Shown piece by piece: positions 10,396 through 19,375 of a stretch of 64,000 nucleotides of DNA. The notes beneath the pieces are model-generated. The model made no database searches. It saw only the letters and a list, made by a program, of their open reading frames with translations, and had not been told where the DNA came from. Every line of letters begins with the position of its first letter. Position 1 is the first letter of the stretch. This DNA comes from Aeriscardovia aeriphila (GTDB taxonomy: Bacteria; Actinomycetota; Actinomycetes; Actinomycetales; Bifidobacteriaceae), in assembly GCF_002259595.1 (NCBI RefSeq), contig NZ_MWWU01000001.1, forward strand, positions 62,001 through 126,000, written 5' to 3'. Position numbers and translations under genes: made by a program.

Positions 10396-12093
10396 TCACT
10401 TGCGGTGAGCGCGGTAGAAGTTGATGAGAGCCTGAGTGGACTGGTCCTGAGCTGCCAGAGCCTTGTCATCCTTGGACAGAGCTGGAGCGATCTCGAGAGC
10501 GAGCTTCTTACCAAGCTCAACACCCCACTGATCGTAAGAATCCAAGCCCCAAACGGTGCCCTCGACGAAAGTGATCATCTCATAGAGGGAGATGAGCTCG
10601 CCCAGTGCAAATGGGGTAAGGGAGTCACCGAAGATGGAGGTAGTTGGACGGTTACCAGTGAACACGCGAGCTGCAGCAACAACTGGGTTCGTGGTGCCCT
10701 CAGCATGAACCTCATCGAGGGTCTTGCCGAATGCGAGAGCCTTGGTCTGAGCCAGGAAGTTGGAGAGGAAGAGCTCCTGAACATCCTGGTCGCCATCCTT
10801 GGTTGGATAAGCGGTGTTAGCGAAGGCCAGGAAGTCAGCTGGGATCAGGTGGGTGCCCTGGTGGATCAGCTGATAGAAGGAGTGCTGGCCGTTGGTTCCT
10901 GGCTCACCCCAGAAGATCTCACCGGTCTTAGAGGTAACTGGGGTACCATCCCAGCGAACACCTTTACCGTTGGACTCCATGGTCAGCTGCTGCAAGTATG
11001 CAGGGAAGCGATGCAGGTACTGGTTGTAAGGCAGCACTGCGTGAGCTTCAGCGTTGAAGAAGTCGGTGTACCACACGTTCATCAAGCCCATGAGAGCCAC
11101 GACGTTCTTCTCCACTGGAGTGTTACGGAAGTACTCATCCATAGCATGGAAGCCCTCGAGGAACTGCTCGAAGCGCTGTGGGCCGAGGACGATGGCGAGG
11201 ATGGTACCGACGGCAGAATCCACGGAGTAACGGCCACCAACCCAGTTCCAGAAGCCGAAAGTATTCTTCTCGTCGATGCCGAACTCGCGCACGCGCTCGA
11301 GGTTGGTGGAAACGGCGATGAAGTGAGCGGCAACGGCCTTCTTCTTGGACTCATCAGAGCCGTCGATGGCGCCGTTCTTCTCGAGGGTGTCGAGCAACCA
11401 GCGACGTGCGTCACGAGCGTTAGTCAGGGTCTCGAGAGTGCCGAACGTCTTAGAAACGATGACGAAGAGAGTGGTCTCTGGGTCGAGGTCCTTCACCTTC
11501 TCAGCCTGATCCTGTGGATCAATGTTGGAGATGAAGCGAGCAGTGAAGCCAGCGTCTGCGTATGGCTTCAGTGCTTCGTAAACCATGACTGGGCCCAGAT
11601 CAGAGCCACCGATGCCGATGTTGACGACGGTGGTAATCTTCTTGCCGGTCACGCCAGTGTGCTCGCCGGAGCGAACCTTGTTGGCAAAAGCGTAAATGCG
11701 GTTGAGAACTTCGTGAACGTCAGCAACAGTGTCCTGGCCGTCGACGATGAGCTTGCCTTCGTCGGAAGCTGGACGGCGCAGTGCGGTGTGCAGAACAGCG
11801 CGATCCTCAGTGTTGTTGATGTGCTCACCAGAGAACATAGCCTCGGTGCGCTCTTGCAGCTTGACAGCCTTAGCAAGGTCAGCGAAGAGAGCAAGAGTTT
11901 CTGGCTTGATCAGGTTCTTGGAGAGGTCGAAATGCAGATCGCCAGCTTCGAAGGAGAGCTTAGCGGTACGCTCTGGGTCCTGCTCGAACCACTGGCGCAG
12001 GTTGATGCCTTCGGACTGCAGATCGTCATAGTGCTTCTGCAGTGCCTGCCAAGCGTCGGTCTTCGTAGCATCGACTGGTGGATTGATGGCCAT
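10396..12093 (-). CDS. pgi: Glucose-6-phosphate isomerase
   Basis: This cytoplasmic enzyme interconverts glucose 6-phosphate and fructose 6-phosphate, the entry step to the fructose-6-phosphate phosphoketolase 'bifid shunt' in this family. The two PGI signatures are visible: [14 protein letters not shown] near residue 155 with the following SNIDP, and [12 protein letters not shown] near the C-terminus. The catalytic-region [13 protein letters not shown] (about 270) and the [16 protein letters not shown] stretch are intact. The start at 12093 is chosen for its GGAAAGGA ribosome-binding site; the frame continues 14 codons further upstream without family similarity. The length of 565 residues is normal for the long (E. 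coli-like) type. It is a single-gene unit with its own terminator. Confidence 0.97.
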   Translation of the reverse strand: MAINPPVDATKTDAWQALQKHYDDLQSEGINLRQWFEQDPERTAKLSFEAGDLHFDLSKNLIKPETLALFADLAKAVKLQERTEAMFSGEHINNTEDRAVLHTALRRPASDEGKLIVDGQDTVADVHEVLNRIYAFANKVRSGEHTGVTGKKITTVVNIGIGGSDLGPVMVYEALKPYADAGFTARFISNIDPQDQAEKVKDLDPETTLFVIVSKTFGTLETLTNARDARRWLLDTLEKNGAIDGSDESKKKAVAAHFIAVSTNLERVREFGIDEKNTFGFWNWVGGRYSVDSAVGTILAIVLGPQRFEQFLEGFHAMDEYFRNTPVEKNVVALMGLMNVWYTDFFNAEAHAVLPYNQYLHRFPAYLQQLTMESNGKGVRWDGTPVTSKTGEIFWGEPGTNGQHSFYQLIHQGTHLIPADFLAFANTAYPTKDGDQDVQELFLSNFLAQTKALAFGKTLDEVHAEGTTNPVVAAARVFTGNRPTTSIFGDSLTPFALGELISLYEMITFVEGTVWGLDSYDQWGVELGKKLALEIAPALSKDDKALAAQDQSTQALINFYRAHRK

Positions 12094-12224
12094 TATTGTC
12101 CTTTCCGCGCCAAAGCCCAACAAGAGCGGGCGCAAAACAGCCTCATTGCATCCGTAACGCTGTCAATTTAGCAACGATTGCAGACACTGACGCATACCGG
12201 TTGCTGAGGGCTCATTTTTGAGTA

Positions 12225-12241
12225 CTGATAATCTTGAGAAA
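12225..12241 (+). repeat. CTGATAATCT motif copy, intergenic
   Basis: An exact core extended to ACTGATAATCTTGAGAAAC. It lies between the pgi start and the end of the acyltransferase gene, and a degraded second copy (tccaagattttcagg) follows at 12254-12268 in the opposite orientation. Confidence 0.7.
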
Positions 12242-12314
12242 CTCTTTATTTTCCAAGATTTTCAGGAAGCTTTACTCTTACCCACAAGCTTTCGCCATCG
12301 GTTGCAAAAAGGCC

Positions 12315-13592
12315 TCACGCGAGCCTCATGAGCTTGAGCAGAGGGCGCCGGACGACACGGTCCAACAGCAAAATCGCCACAATATAGAGCGCGGACAGCA
12401 GAGTGCCTAACACAATGAATGCTAACACTACCACCGGTTTATACGTCATCATACCCGGAAGCGAGTGCGAGAAAAGCAGCGAGCCACTCGGCAGAGGAAG
12501 CGCGCGATTCGTTGAGCCTGGAGCGATGCCCAAAACGGCGCACAGAAGCGGGCGGATCCAGCTTTCCCACACGGGGTTGAAAAGCGACTGGAAAATGTAG
12601 AAGCCCAAAATGCCAGAAGCGGCACTGATAATGACGCGGTTCCAACGGGCTTTTACCGACGCCTCAGCCCAGGAAAGCCCGGACTCATCGACGACAGGCC
12701 TCAACTCGCGCTGCTCGCGGTGGCGGTCGCGCAGGTTCATGGCTTGCATCAGGCAGCCGACGGCCAACAGGAAGGAGAGCACCGACGTGGACTTGTAGGT
12801 CAGCGCGCCGATCACTGCCCTATCGCCAGGAAGCGCGAGGCCTGCCATGAAGATGACAGTGACGAAGAGAATGCCGATGAAGAAGATGCCGGAGACGTGA
12901 CGGAAGGAGCGCCACGAGTCAGCAATGACGCCGGAGACGAGGAAGGCGACGACGTAGGTTGCGCCGGAGAGCAGCTTGCGCCAGTCGAAAACCCAGCTTG
13001 ATTGGGCGACTTGGTCAAAGAAGACAACGTAAAGGTTCAAGCCCATAACGGTGACGAACAAGATTGCCACCACGTTGGCCCAGGTTTCGATGCGTACGGC
13101 CAGCCATGCGAAAACCGGGGCGAAGGCGACGATGATGGCGTACAACCAAATAAATTCCAAGCCCATGGTGAAGCGGCCCACCACGCCGGTGGAAAAGTAA
13201 TCCATGGGGAGCACGAGGGAGAGCAGCCAGCACAGTGCGCCGATGATGGCCACCGAGGCGACGATGACAGCGATGCGGCGCAAGGTTTTGCGCGTCTGGC
13301 GTTTCCAGTAGCCGGGAGTACGGCTGTCCTTTTCAAGGCTCGGCATAATGAAGAAACCCGAGATCATGAAGAAGACGTTGTTGCCGAACGAACCAAGCAG
13401 GGCGATGAGGGCGAGCAGGAAGAGGGCAGTGAATGATGTTGTCATGCCGCTGACGCCAATGCCTACGCCGTCGTCCATGTTGTGGAAGAGTGCGTTGATC
13501 CATGGCAAAAAGGTATGGAATACAGCAATTCCCAAGATTGACACAATACGGAGAACTTCCACTTCGATATCGCGTCTCTTGACTGAAGCCAT
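12315..13592 (-). CDS. Membrane acyltransferase, acyltransferase-3 (OafA-like) family
   Basis: This polytopic membrane protein of 425 residues has about ten hydrophobic segments. The family pattern is visible at the N-terminus: an early helix with 'LRIVSILGIAVFHTFLPW', containing the His of the conserved Arg-x10-His pair, and 'NNVFFMISGFFI' in helix 2-3, followed by a basic stretch of the form 'RKTLRRI'. Such proteins transfer acetyl or other acyl groups to extracellular polysaccharide or peptidoglycan sugars. The start at 13592 is set by the strong GAGGAGGT site; 26 in-frame codons upstream lack such a site. The substrate cannot be told. The neighbours give no operon context, although the FemX-type gene nearby also acts on the cell wall. 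Confidence 0.8.
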   Translation of the reverse strand: MASVKRRDIEVEVLRIVSILGIAVFHTFLPWINALFHNMDDGVGIGVSGMTTSFTALFLLALIALLGSFGNNVFFMISGFFIMPSLEKDSRTPGYWKRQTRKTLRRIAVIVASVAIIGALCWLLSLVLPMDYFSTGVVGRFTMGLEFIWLYAIIVAFAPVFAWLAVRIETWANVVAILFVTVMGLNLYVVFFDQVAQSSWVFDWRKLLSGATYVVAFLVSGVIADSWRSFRHVSGIFFIGILFVTVIFMAGLALPGDRAVIGALTYKSTSVLSFLLAVGCLMQAMNLRDRHREQRELRPVVDESGLSWAEASVKARWNRVIISAASGILGFYIFQSLFNPVWESWIRPLLCAVLGIAPGSTNRALPLPSGSLLFSHSLPGMMTYKPVVVLAFIVLGTLLSALYIVAILLLDRVVRRPLLKLMRLA

Positions 13593-13896
13593 GGTCACCT
13601 CCTCGCTGATCACTGCGTGAAGCTGTGCTTCTGCCGGCTGCCGAGGGGCTCGTTTCTCAGCGAGCGCCACTGGGCTATCGTCAGGCTTGCTTCTGCGTTG
13701 TCACCTGTATGTAAAGCTAAGTGCTTCATCTGAAAGCTGCTCGGCGGTTATCTGAGTGTTTTCTGAGAATTTACAGGTAGCCGGGTAGGGAGCGGCGGCG
13801 CGCAGGGCGGCGCGCGGACAGGGCCTTGCATTGAGAGGCTGTTATGTTATACACTTCTTCATTGTTCGTGGTGTCACTGTTTCAGCAACACCGCCT
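13593..13896. other. Intergenic region upstream of tRNA-Thr
   Basis: It has a GC-rich patch (gcggcggcgcgcagggcggcg, 13790-13811, shown in part) and a likely tRNA promoter near 13840-13860 (ttgcattgagaggctgttatgttatac: TTGCAT, about 17 bases, then TATGTT/TATACA). No protein-like frame is seen. Confidence 0.4.
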
Positions 13897-13969
13897 GCCG
13901 CTTTAGCTCAGTCGGTAGAGCGTCTCCCTCGTAATGAGAAGGTCGACAGTTCGATTCTGTCAAGCGGCT
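13897..13969 (+). tRNA. tRNA-Thr (anticodon CGU)
   Basis: A 73-base cloverleaf. The acceptor stem GCCGCTT pairs with AAGCGGC, discriminator T. The D arm is GCTC..GAGC and the T arm CAG-TTCGATT-CTG. The anticodon loop CTCGTAA gives CGT, which reads Thr codon ACG. The anticodon stem (TCTCC with TGAGA) has a C-T mismatch at its lowest pair (31-39), where related tRNAs normally have C-G. CCA is not encoded. Confidence 0.93.
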
Positions 13970-13974
13970 CTGAG

Positions 13975-14002
13975 GCCTTGAGTTTTTCTCGAGGCTTTTT
14001 GT
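13975..14002 (+). terminator. Terminator after tRNA-Thr
   Basis: The stem gccttgag / ctcgaggc (one T-G wobble) with a five-T loop is followed by ttttt. It lies six bases after the tRNA 3' end. Confidence 0.85.
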
Positions 14003-14086
14003 TTACCTAGGGTCAGTCCCCAGCTGGGGTAGGCCTCAGAGGAGTTAACCCCGCAGGCCTGAGCCTCGCTAGGGTTATCCTCTATT

Positions 14087-14168
14087 GCGCGAGTGGCGAA
14101 ATTGGTAGACGCGCAGGATTTAGGTTCCTGTGACTTCGGTCGTGTGGGTTCAAGTCCCATCTTGCGCA
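14087..14168 (+). tRNA. tRNA-Leu (anticodon UAG)
   Basis: An 82-base class II tRNA. The acceptor stem GCGCGAG pairs with CTTGCGC with one G-T wobble, and the discriminator is A. The anticodon stem CAGGA/TCCTG encloses TTTAGGT, giving TAG, which reads CTA/CTN Leu codons. The short variable arm is GACTTCGGTC and the T arm TGGG-TTCAAGT-CCCA. CCA is not encoded. Confidence 0.95.
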
Positions 14169-14179
14169 CGCAGCACACA

Positions 14180-15538
14180 TCACCTTCCCAGCAGGTGATG
14201 GGCAATCTGCTTCATCGCATAGGTCACCGGCTTGAGTACCACACTGAACTGGCCCGTCATTTCCGCCACATAGCCTTGGAAACCTTGCTTGAACTCGAGC
14301 ACACCATGGCCTTGCGAATTCGGATCATTAAAAACGCCATCAATTCCGTAGAAGTTATATGACATGAGCCCGCGCTTGAGCGATTCTGTCATCACCCAAT
14401 GCTGCAAAGCTGTCGGACCATAGAACTTCGCATACTTTTCATCCGAGCCGGAGAACAAGTAGAAAGCTTGACGAGGGTGCCACACAAACATGGCTGCGGA
14501 AATATCAACCGTCGTCCCATCCTGCTCGATGTACTCGTGAGCGCGGGCGATGCGGTTTTCGCAGGCAGTGAGCGTTTTCTGAGCAGTGGCAATCTTTTTG
14601 TGTACTGACTCAGGGTAGCGAGAGGTTGCCAGCAAGGCTTGCAAACGCGCGATTTCCGCCTCAGCCTTCTGCTTTTTGGCCTCCCACTGCTCGAGGTAAT
14701 ACTTCAGGTCAAGTGTGGCGAGCATAAACTGCGCCTTATCGCCAAGGTTGTCGTACAAGGCTTGGAAGTACTCGAGCGGGCGGTTGTCAAAACCTTGCTT
14801 TTCGCTGGCTAGCTCGCACAGATGATGGAAGATTGGCAATTCGTCGCGGCCAATTGCACGCACTGTTACACCCGATTTTGCAGCGATTTTGACGTTACGA
14901 CGAGTGTTTTTGGAATAGCTGGCAAGCAGGGCTTTCTCATCAGCGATAGTGCTGAGGTCCTTGAGGTAGCGCCACCGCGGAATGGTCGTGTAACCCACGG
15001 TAAAGCCAGAATGCTTGAAGCCTAGCTTCTCCAGAGTGGCAATCTCAGGCTCGCGAGCGAAAGCGACAGGAGAAATGGCAGGGCGAGAAGAGCCGTCACC
15101 AGCGTCGTGGCTGGCCGCCGGCACGTCGTCACCAGCGTCGTGGCCGGCCGCCGAGAAGCCGTCACCCATCAGGCTGCCGTCGGAATTGCGCAGGTTATAG
15201 ATAGTTTCGGGAATGATCTCGAGCTGGGAAGCGCCATTTTTGCGAGCGCGCTGTTGAAGCTGAGTGAAGAAGAAAGTGACAAGTTCTTCGTCGTGATAAT
15301 CCAGAAGAGGACCGTTATGCACGACACTGAAAGTGGAAAGGCGAGAGTGGTAGGTTTCCAAAACGCAAGCAGCGACTACCGTTCCCTCCCTCTTGACGGC
15401 GAGGATTTCAACCTGCGTACCTTGAGATCTCCTCATCGCGGCCATCTGGCTTGTCTGTTGGAAATTGCCCTGAGGCAAGCTCGCGCTGAAAGAATCCAAA
15501 TCTTGAGGCGAGATTTCTGTAAACTGCAGTGAACTCAT
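14180..15538 (-). CDS. FemX/FemAB-type peptidoglycan interpeptide-bridge aminoacyltransferase
   Basis: Enzymes of this family use aminoacyl-tRNA to add amino acids to the lipid-II stem peptide. The 452-residue protein has two GNAT-like halves. Residues near 330-400 form the charged coiled-coil arm (YLEQWEAKKQKAEAEIARLQ), which is typical of FemA/FemB/MurM. The second half has 'FYLFSGSDEKYAKFYGPTALQHWVMTESLKRG' and 'NFYGIDGVF..G..EFKQGFQG', both family hallmarks. The start at 15538 has ACGGAG five bases upstream. The first half carries an unusual in-frame duplication (AAGHDAGDD / AASHDAGDG) near residues 128-147, coded by a tandem DNA repeat at about 15096-15160. The gene is convergent with tRNA-Leu, whose 3' end lies 11 bases from its stop codon. 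Confidence 0.88.
   Translation of the reverse strand: MSSLQFTEISPQDLDSFSASLPQGNFQQTSQMAAMRRSQGTQVEILAVKREGTVVAACVLETYHSRLSTFSVVHNGPLLDYHDEELVTFFFTQLQQRARKNGASQLEIIPETIYNLRNSDGSLMGDGFSAAGHDAGDDVPAASHDAGDGSSRPAISPVAFAREPEIATLEKLGFKHSGFTVGYTTIPRWRYLKDLSTIADEKALLASYSKNTRRNVKIAAKSGVTVRAIGRDELPIFHHLCELASEKQGFDNRPLEYFQALYDNLGDKAQFMLATLDLKYYLEQWEAKKQKAEAEIARLQALLATSRYPESVHKKIATAQKTLTACENRIARAHEYIEQDGTTVDISAAMFVWHPRQAFYLFSGSDEKYAKFYGPTALQHWVMTESLKRGLMSYNFYGIDGVFNDPNSQGHGVLEFKQGFQGYVAEMTGQFSVVLKPVTYAMKQIAHHLLGR
15096..15160. repeat. Two tandem near-identical 33-base units inside the FemX gene
   Basis: The core gtcaccagcgtcgtggc-ggccgccg occurs twice in a row (17 bases identical, one base different, then eight identical), and gtcacc starts a third partial unit. 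It is in frame and adds about 11 residues per unit to a surface loop between the two halves of the protein. Confidence 0.8.
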
Positions 15539-15815
15539 CAATACTCCGTAGGTAGATCGGTAGGTAGCGGTCGCAAACACCTCATTATAACGAGCGGAAA
15601 CCCGCCACACAGGCACGCCCTGCAGCACGAGTGCCTTTCACCCTGCGCGCAATTCACACAATTTTCACCGCATATTCAAGGTCGAGCAGGTGTGTCATCG
15701 CCCATATTTTCTAAGCTATTCAGGTCATACACGTACCGAGTGAGACGCTACTTCCGACCCCACACCGAGCCAGCGAGCAAGCTACTCCCACTCACCACCA
15801 CCTGCTCGGAGTACT

Positions 15816-16817
15816 ATGAACATGCTCTTGCAGCCTATAGCGCTGCTTTCCGCCATCGCAGTTGGATACTGGTTGAAGCATACCGGCCGCGTTCCTGCCA
15901 ACAGTTACAAGGCCTTGCAAAAAGTGATCTTCGATTTCACTCTTCCTGCAGCCATCATCTACTCGTTCACCATTCGCCACCCGGAGAAGAACATGCTGCT
16001 CATCTCTGTGTTCGGCTTTATTTGCGCTGTTCTGCCGCTACCTGTTCTCTTCCTGGCAACGCGCAAGAGGCCGGTGAATGAGCGCTTCTTCTTGATGCTC
16101 AACGGCTCGGGCATGAATGTGGGCAACTTCACTTTCCCTGTGGTGCAAGCCTTGTGGGGCACTTCCGGAATGCTCACTTCGGTGATGTACGACATCGGCA
16201 ACTGCCTGGTGGTGGCCGCAACCTCGAATTCCGTGGCCTCCATGCTGCTCAAAATCCGCCCGGACAAGCCTTTGAGCGAGTCGACCTATCGCGATGAAAA
16301 CGGCACGCTCCACGTTCGCGTCTCCTCCAAGGACCCGGATGCTCGTCGTCTCGAAAGGCGTGCGAACATTCGCGCTATGCTTCTGAGCTATTGGCGTTCT
16401 TTGAGTTTCGTCGTTTACATCATCTTGGTCATCATGCTGCTCGCGGGTGTGCGCGTACCTCAGCCGGTAGGCACGTTCTTGAAGCCAATCGCCGACGGCA
16501 ATTCGCTATGCTCCATGGTGATGATCGGCCTGATGATGGAACTGCCAACGAACGCTGAGCAGGTCAAGCTCGTGCTTCAAGCCTTCTCCTGGCGTATGCT
16601 TTTCGCCATCATCTGCTTCTCGGCCGCTTGGTTCTTGCTGCCTTTCGACCCGGTGACGCGCAAGATCGTGGCCGTCACCACCCTCTCCCCTGCCTCGATT
16701 TTCGGCACGTACTTCACTGATCGCATGTTAGGTGACGCTAAACTCGCTGGTTTCCAGTTGACGTTGACGAGTTTCTTCTCGCTCATCGTCATGACGGTGA
16801 TCTACTTCGTGCTTTAA
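15816..16817 (+). CDS. AEC-family transporter (auxin efflux carrier / malate permease type)
   Basis: This 333-residue inner membrane protein has two blocks of about five helices separated by a charged cytoplasmic loop (about residues 145-190). 'IAVGYWLKHTGRVP' at the N-terminus and 'LNGSGMNVGNFTFPVVQALWG' near residue 95 fit the AEC fold, in which Gly/Asn/Pro residues break the helices. Family members export or exchange small organic acids; the substrate here is unknown. CGGAG lies seven bases before the ATG. It is followed by a strong terminator shared with convergent rdgB. Confidence 0.85.
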   Translation: MNMLLQPIALLSAIAVGYWLKHTGRVPANSYKALQKVIFDFTLPAAIIYSFTIRHPEKNMLLISVFGFICAVLPLPVLFLATRKRPVNERFFLMLNGSGMNVGNFTFPVVQALWGTSGMLTSVMYDIGNCLVVAATSNSVASMLLKIRPDKPLSESTYRDENGTLHVRVSSKDPDARRLERRANIRAMLLSYWRSLSFVVYIILVIMLLAGVRVPQPVGTFLKPIADGNSLCSMVMIGLMMELPTNAEQVKLVLQAFSWRMLFAIICFSAAWFLLPFDPVTRKIVAVTTLSPASIFGTYFTDRMLGDAKLAGFQLTLTSFFSLIVMTVIYFVL

Positions 16818-16865
16818 AGTATTTCTCAAGATTTTCACCGCGCAACATCACCCGCGCAACAAATT

Positions 16866-16901
16866 GCCCGCCTGTGGTTACCACAGGCGGGCTGTTGTTT
16901 T
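16866..16901. terminator. Bidirectional terminator between AEC gene and rdgB
   Basis: A perfect 12-base stem (gcccgcctgtgg, 16866-16877; 16881-16892) with a three-base loop is followed by tgttgtttt. A-rich sequence on the other side gives U-runs on the minus strand. Confidence 0.92.
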
Positions 16902-16905
16902 CGTG

Positions 16906-16922
16906 CTGATAATCTCAAGAAA
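16906..16922 (+). repeat. CTGATAATCT motif copy beside a terminator
   Basis: Reads CTGATAATCTCAAGAAA. A degraded inverse copy (agtatttctcaagatttt, 16817-16834) lies on the far side of the hairpin, so the two copies bracket the terminator as an imperfect inverted repeat of about 24 bases. Confidence 0.75.
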
Positions 16923-16930
16923 TACTGAGT

Positions 16931-17563
16931 TCAGAAAAGCAAAGAAGTGACGTCGGCAGCAAGCTTGCGCATCGCCTTGCCACGGTGAGAAATGGCGTCC
17001 TTCTGCTGCTCGCTCATCTGAGCAAAAGTGAGCGGGCGAGTTGGGTCTTCTTGCTCGTCAGGCAGGAACACAGGATCATAGCCAAAACCTGCATCACCCC
17101 GCTCTTCGCGCAGAATTCTTCCCGGGCACTCGCCCGTCTGAACAACCTCACGCGAGCCGCTGTCACCAGGAATAACGAGAGCGGCAGCACACATGAATCG
17201 GGCTGTTCGCTTATCATCCGGAATATCCGAAATTTGAGCGAGAAGCAGAGCTTTGTTCGCGGCGGAATCACCATGCTTGCCTGCCCATCGAGCCGAGAGA
17301 ATGCCAGGAGCTTGGCCCATCACGTCAACAATGAGGCCAGAGTCGTCAGCAATGGCAGGGCTTCCCGACTTTTCGGCCACAAAGCGAGCCTTCAGCAATG
17401 CGTTTTCGCTGAAAGTGACACCTGTTTCCACAGGGTCGGGCAGGCCGAGCTCGCCAGCGGTGGTCAGTTCCACATCGTCAAAAGCTTCGCCGATGCTCTC
17501 GCGCAGAATGGCGCGCAGCTCAGGAACTTTACCGGGGTTGTGCGTTGCTAAAACGATTCGCAT
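16931..17563 (-). CDS. rdgB: dITP/XTP pyrophosphatase (non-canonical purine NTPase)
   Basis: This house-cleaning enzyme hydrolyses dITP, ITP and XTP to monophosphates so that deaminated purines stay out of DNA. The N-terminal ATHNPGKVPEL (substrate-binding S/T-x-N-x-x-K) and the ENALLKARFVAEKSGSPAIADDSGL block with acidic catalytic residues are intact, as are GYDPVFLPDE and SHRGKAMRKL near the C-terminus. At 210 residues it is of usual length. It lies downstream of rph on the same strand, 83 bases apart; this rph-rdgB pairing is common in actinobacteria, which supports both calls. Confidence 0.96.
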   Translation of the reverse strand: MRIVLATHNPGKVPELRAILRESIGEAFDDVELTTAGELGLPDPVETGVTFSENALLKARFVAEKSGSPAIADDSGLIVDVMGQAPGILSARWAGKHGDSAANKALLLAQISDIPDDKRTARFMCAAALVIPGDSGSREVVQTGECPGRILREERGDAGFGYDPVFLPDEQEDPTRPLTFAQMSEQQKDAISHRGKAMRKLAADVTSLLF

Positions 17564-17646
17564 AGGAAACCTTTCTGTACTTCAGGCACTTACGCGCACT
17601 TGGACGCGCTTTCGCTTATTGGTCGCGCTGGGGGCGCCGACGCTTA

Positions 17647-18411
17647 TTACTGCTGTTCCAGCGCCTCGCGCTGCAACTTTTGCAAGTCAGCATTGCCCTT
17701 GGCAGCAAGGTCAAGCAAAGTGTTCAACTGGTCACGGTCAAACGGGCCATGCTCAGCAGTGCCCTGAATTTCAATGAACTTGCCTTCGCCGGTCATCACC
17801 ACATTCATATCGGTGCCTGCAGTGGAATCCTCCGGGTAGGGAAGGTCAAGCATAGGAACGCCTTGAATCACACCGACGGAAATTGCGGAAACCTGATCGC
17901 GCAAAACTGTGGCGTTGCGTGCAATCAGGCCCTTTTCGCGAGCCCATTCAACAGCATCGACGAGGGCAACATACGCTCCGGTGATGGAAGCGGTGCGAGT
18001 GCCGCCATCGGCTTGGAGAACGTCGCAATCGATGAGAATCTGGTTTTCACCCATCGCAGCGAAGTCCACAACTCCGCGCAGGGAGCGGCCGATCAGCCTG
18101 CTAATCTCCTCGGACCTTCCGGCAACATGGCCACGCACCGAGTCGCGCTGCGTGCGCTGGGATGTGGCGCGAGGAACCATAGCGTATTCGGCGGTAACCC
18201 AACCCAAGCCAGAATCGTGACGCCAGCGAGGAACACCTTCCACCCAGCTGGCAGTGCACAGAACACGAGTATTTCCAGCTTCAATCAGCACGGAACCTTC
18301 GGGAGCGCTCGTCCAGTGGCGGGTAATTTTCACCGGGCGGATCTCATCGACGTGGCGGCCGTCATAGCGAGCCACCTCTCCATTGACCGTGCGAACAAGC
18401 TGAATATCCAT
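17647..18411 (-). CDS. rph: Ribonuclease PH
   Basis: A phosphorolytic 3'-5' exoribonuclease that trims tRNA precursors. The RNase PH fold is recognised by [32 protein letters not shown], the RSLRGVVD element and [27 protein letters not shown], with the phosphate-binding Arg and the Asp of [21 protein letters not shown]. The length of 254 residues matches the family. GATGGGAG lies six bases upstream of the ATG. It is probably co-transcribed with rdgB. Confidence 0.97.
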   Translation of the reverse strand: MDIQLVRTVNGEVARYDGRHVDEIRPVKITRHWTSAPEGSVLIEAGNTRVLCTASWVEGVPRWRHDSGLGWVTAEYAMVPRATSQRTQRDSVRGHVAGRSEEISRLIGRSLRGVVDFAAMGENQILIDCDVLQADGGTRTASITGAYVALVDAVEWAREKGLIARNATVLRDQVSAISVGVIQGVPMLDLPYPEDSTAGTDMNVVMTGEGKFIEIQGTAEHGPFDRDQLNTLLDLAAKGNADLQKLQREALEQQ

Positions 18412-18583
18412 GTTTCACTCCCATCGTTAGAGACCGCTCTCAGACTATCGCTACGCATTGATTGGGCGCAGGTGCGAGCACACGGCTGTCCAAGCCTCGA
18501 CAATTGCTCACTCTTTGTCCAGCGCGAGCCGTGCAGGCGAGCAAAATGCACCCGCACGCCAGCTCAGCCGCTAGAGTGAAAGC

Positions 18584-19252
18584 ATGAATTTCCTCAAGAG
18601 ACTCCTTCTCGCAGCCATTCGCATCGGCATCGGCGTTCTCGCCCTCGCCGCCACGTACAGCGCCTGGAGCGGACAGACGCCTACTCGCCTGCTGTATTTC
18701 ACCACGGAATCGAATATTGGCATTGGTGTCGTGTTTATCTGGGCTGGTTTGGCCGCGCTCTTGAAGGGCGTCGAACCTCCTGCTTGGCTTAAAGGTGCGC
18801 TCACGCTCTACATTCTCATCACTGGAATCGTGGGGACTTTCATCCTGCCGGTTCCTAACCTCGCCACAGAACCGGTTATTTTTGGCGTTCTAGCCCGCAC
18901 TTTCGTCGTCCACCGGGTCGTTCCGCTACTCGCTCTGGCCGATTTCGTGCTTTTCGACGTGCATCGCCGCTACAAGTGGCATTACGCCTTCTCCTGGCTT
19001 TCCTGGCCGCTGTTCTTCCTGCTTCTCATCCTCGCGCACGCTCACTTCATGCCTGCTCAAGGCATTTCCGGCTTGCCAGACGATAGGAACCCGTGGCCAT
19101 ATGGCTTCATGAACCTTGCGAAGCTCGGCGTCGCGCAGTTTAGCGTCAACATGGTGTTGCTGCTGGTCGCCTTTGTGGTGGTGGGTGGAATCTTACTGGC
19201 CGTCGACCGCCTCCTGCCCGCTAAGCCGTTGCTTTTGGCTACCAAGGCGTGA
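18584..19252 (+). CDS. Pr6Pr-family integral membrane protein
   Basis: A 222-residue protein with six predicted membrane helices. The pattern 'YFTTESNIGIGVVFIWAG' in helix 2, 'RTFVVHRVVPLLALADFVLFD' in helix 4 and 'NPWPYGFMN' before the last helix is that of the Pr6Pr family (six-helix proteins related to FAR-17a/AIG1). The biochemical role of the bacterial members is not established. It is a single gene, and a hairpin made of two inverted motif copies begins at its stop codon. Confidence 0.75.
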   Translation: MNFLKRLLLAAIRIGIGVLALAATYSAWSGQTPTRLLYFTTESNIGIGVVFIWAGLAALLKGVEPPAWLKGALTLYILITGIVGTFILPVPNLATEPVIFGVLARTFVVHRVVPLLALADFVLFDVHRRYKWHYAFSWLSWPLFFLLLILAHAHFMPAQGISGLPDDRNPWPYGFMNLAKLGVAQFSVNMVLLLVAFVVVGGILLAVDRLLPAKPLLLATKA

Positions 19253-19299
19253 GATTATCAGTTCGCTGCATCACTCGCGCTGATAATCTCAAGAAACTT
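19251..19299 (+). terminator. Hairpin built from an inverted pair of CTGATAATCT motifs
   Basis: GAGATTATCAG (19251-19261) and CTGATAATCTC (19280-19290) are exact complements separated by 18 bases, and aagaaactttt follows. The left arm overlaps the TGA stop of the upstream gene. This is the only place where two exact motif copies pair, giving an 11-base stem usable as a terminator. Confidence 0.75.
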
Positions 19300-19375
19300 T
19301 TGCCCGTGCGTTACCCTAGAATGGCAAGTAGCCGCGGGCTTTTACATACCTGCCCGGGCCTCGAAAGGATGCCTC

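Noticed and set aside
10198-12171. A 657-codon open frame on the plus strand opposite pgi
   Set aside because: pgi has unmistakable catalytic motifs on the other strand; this one shows none.
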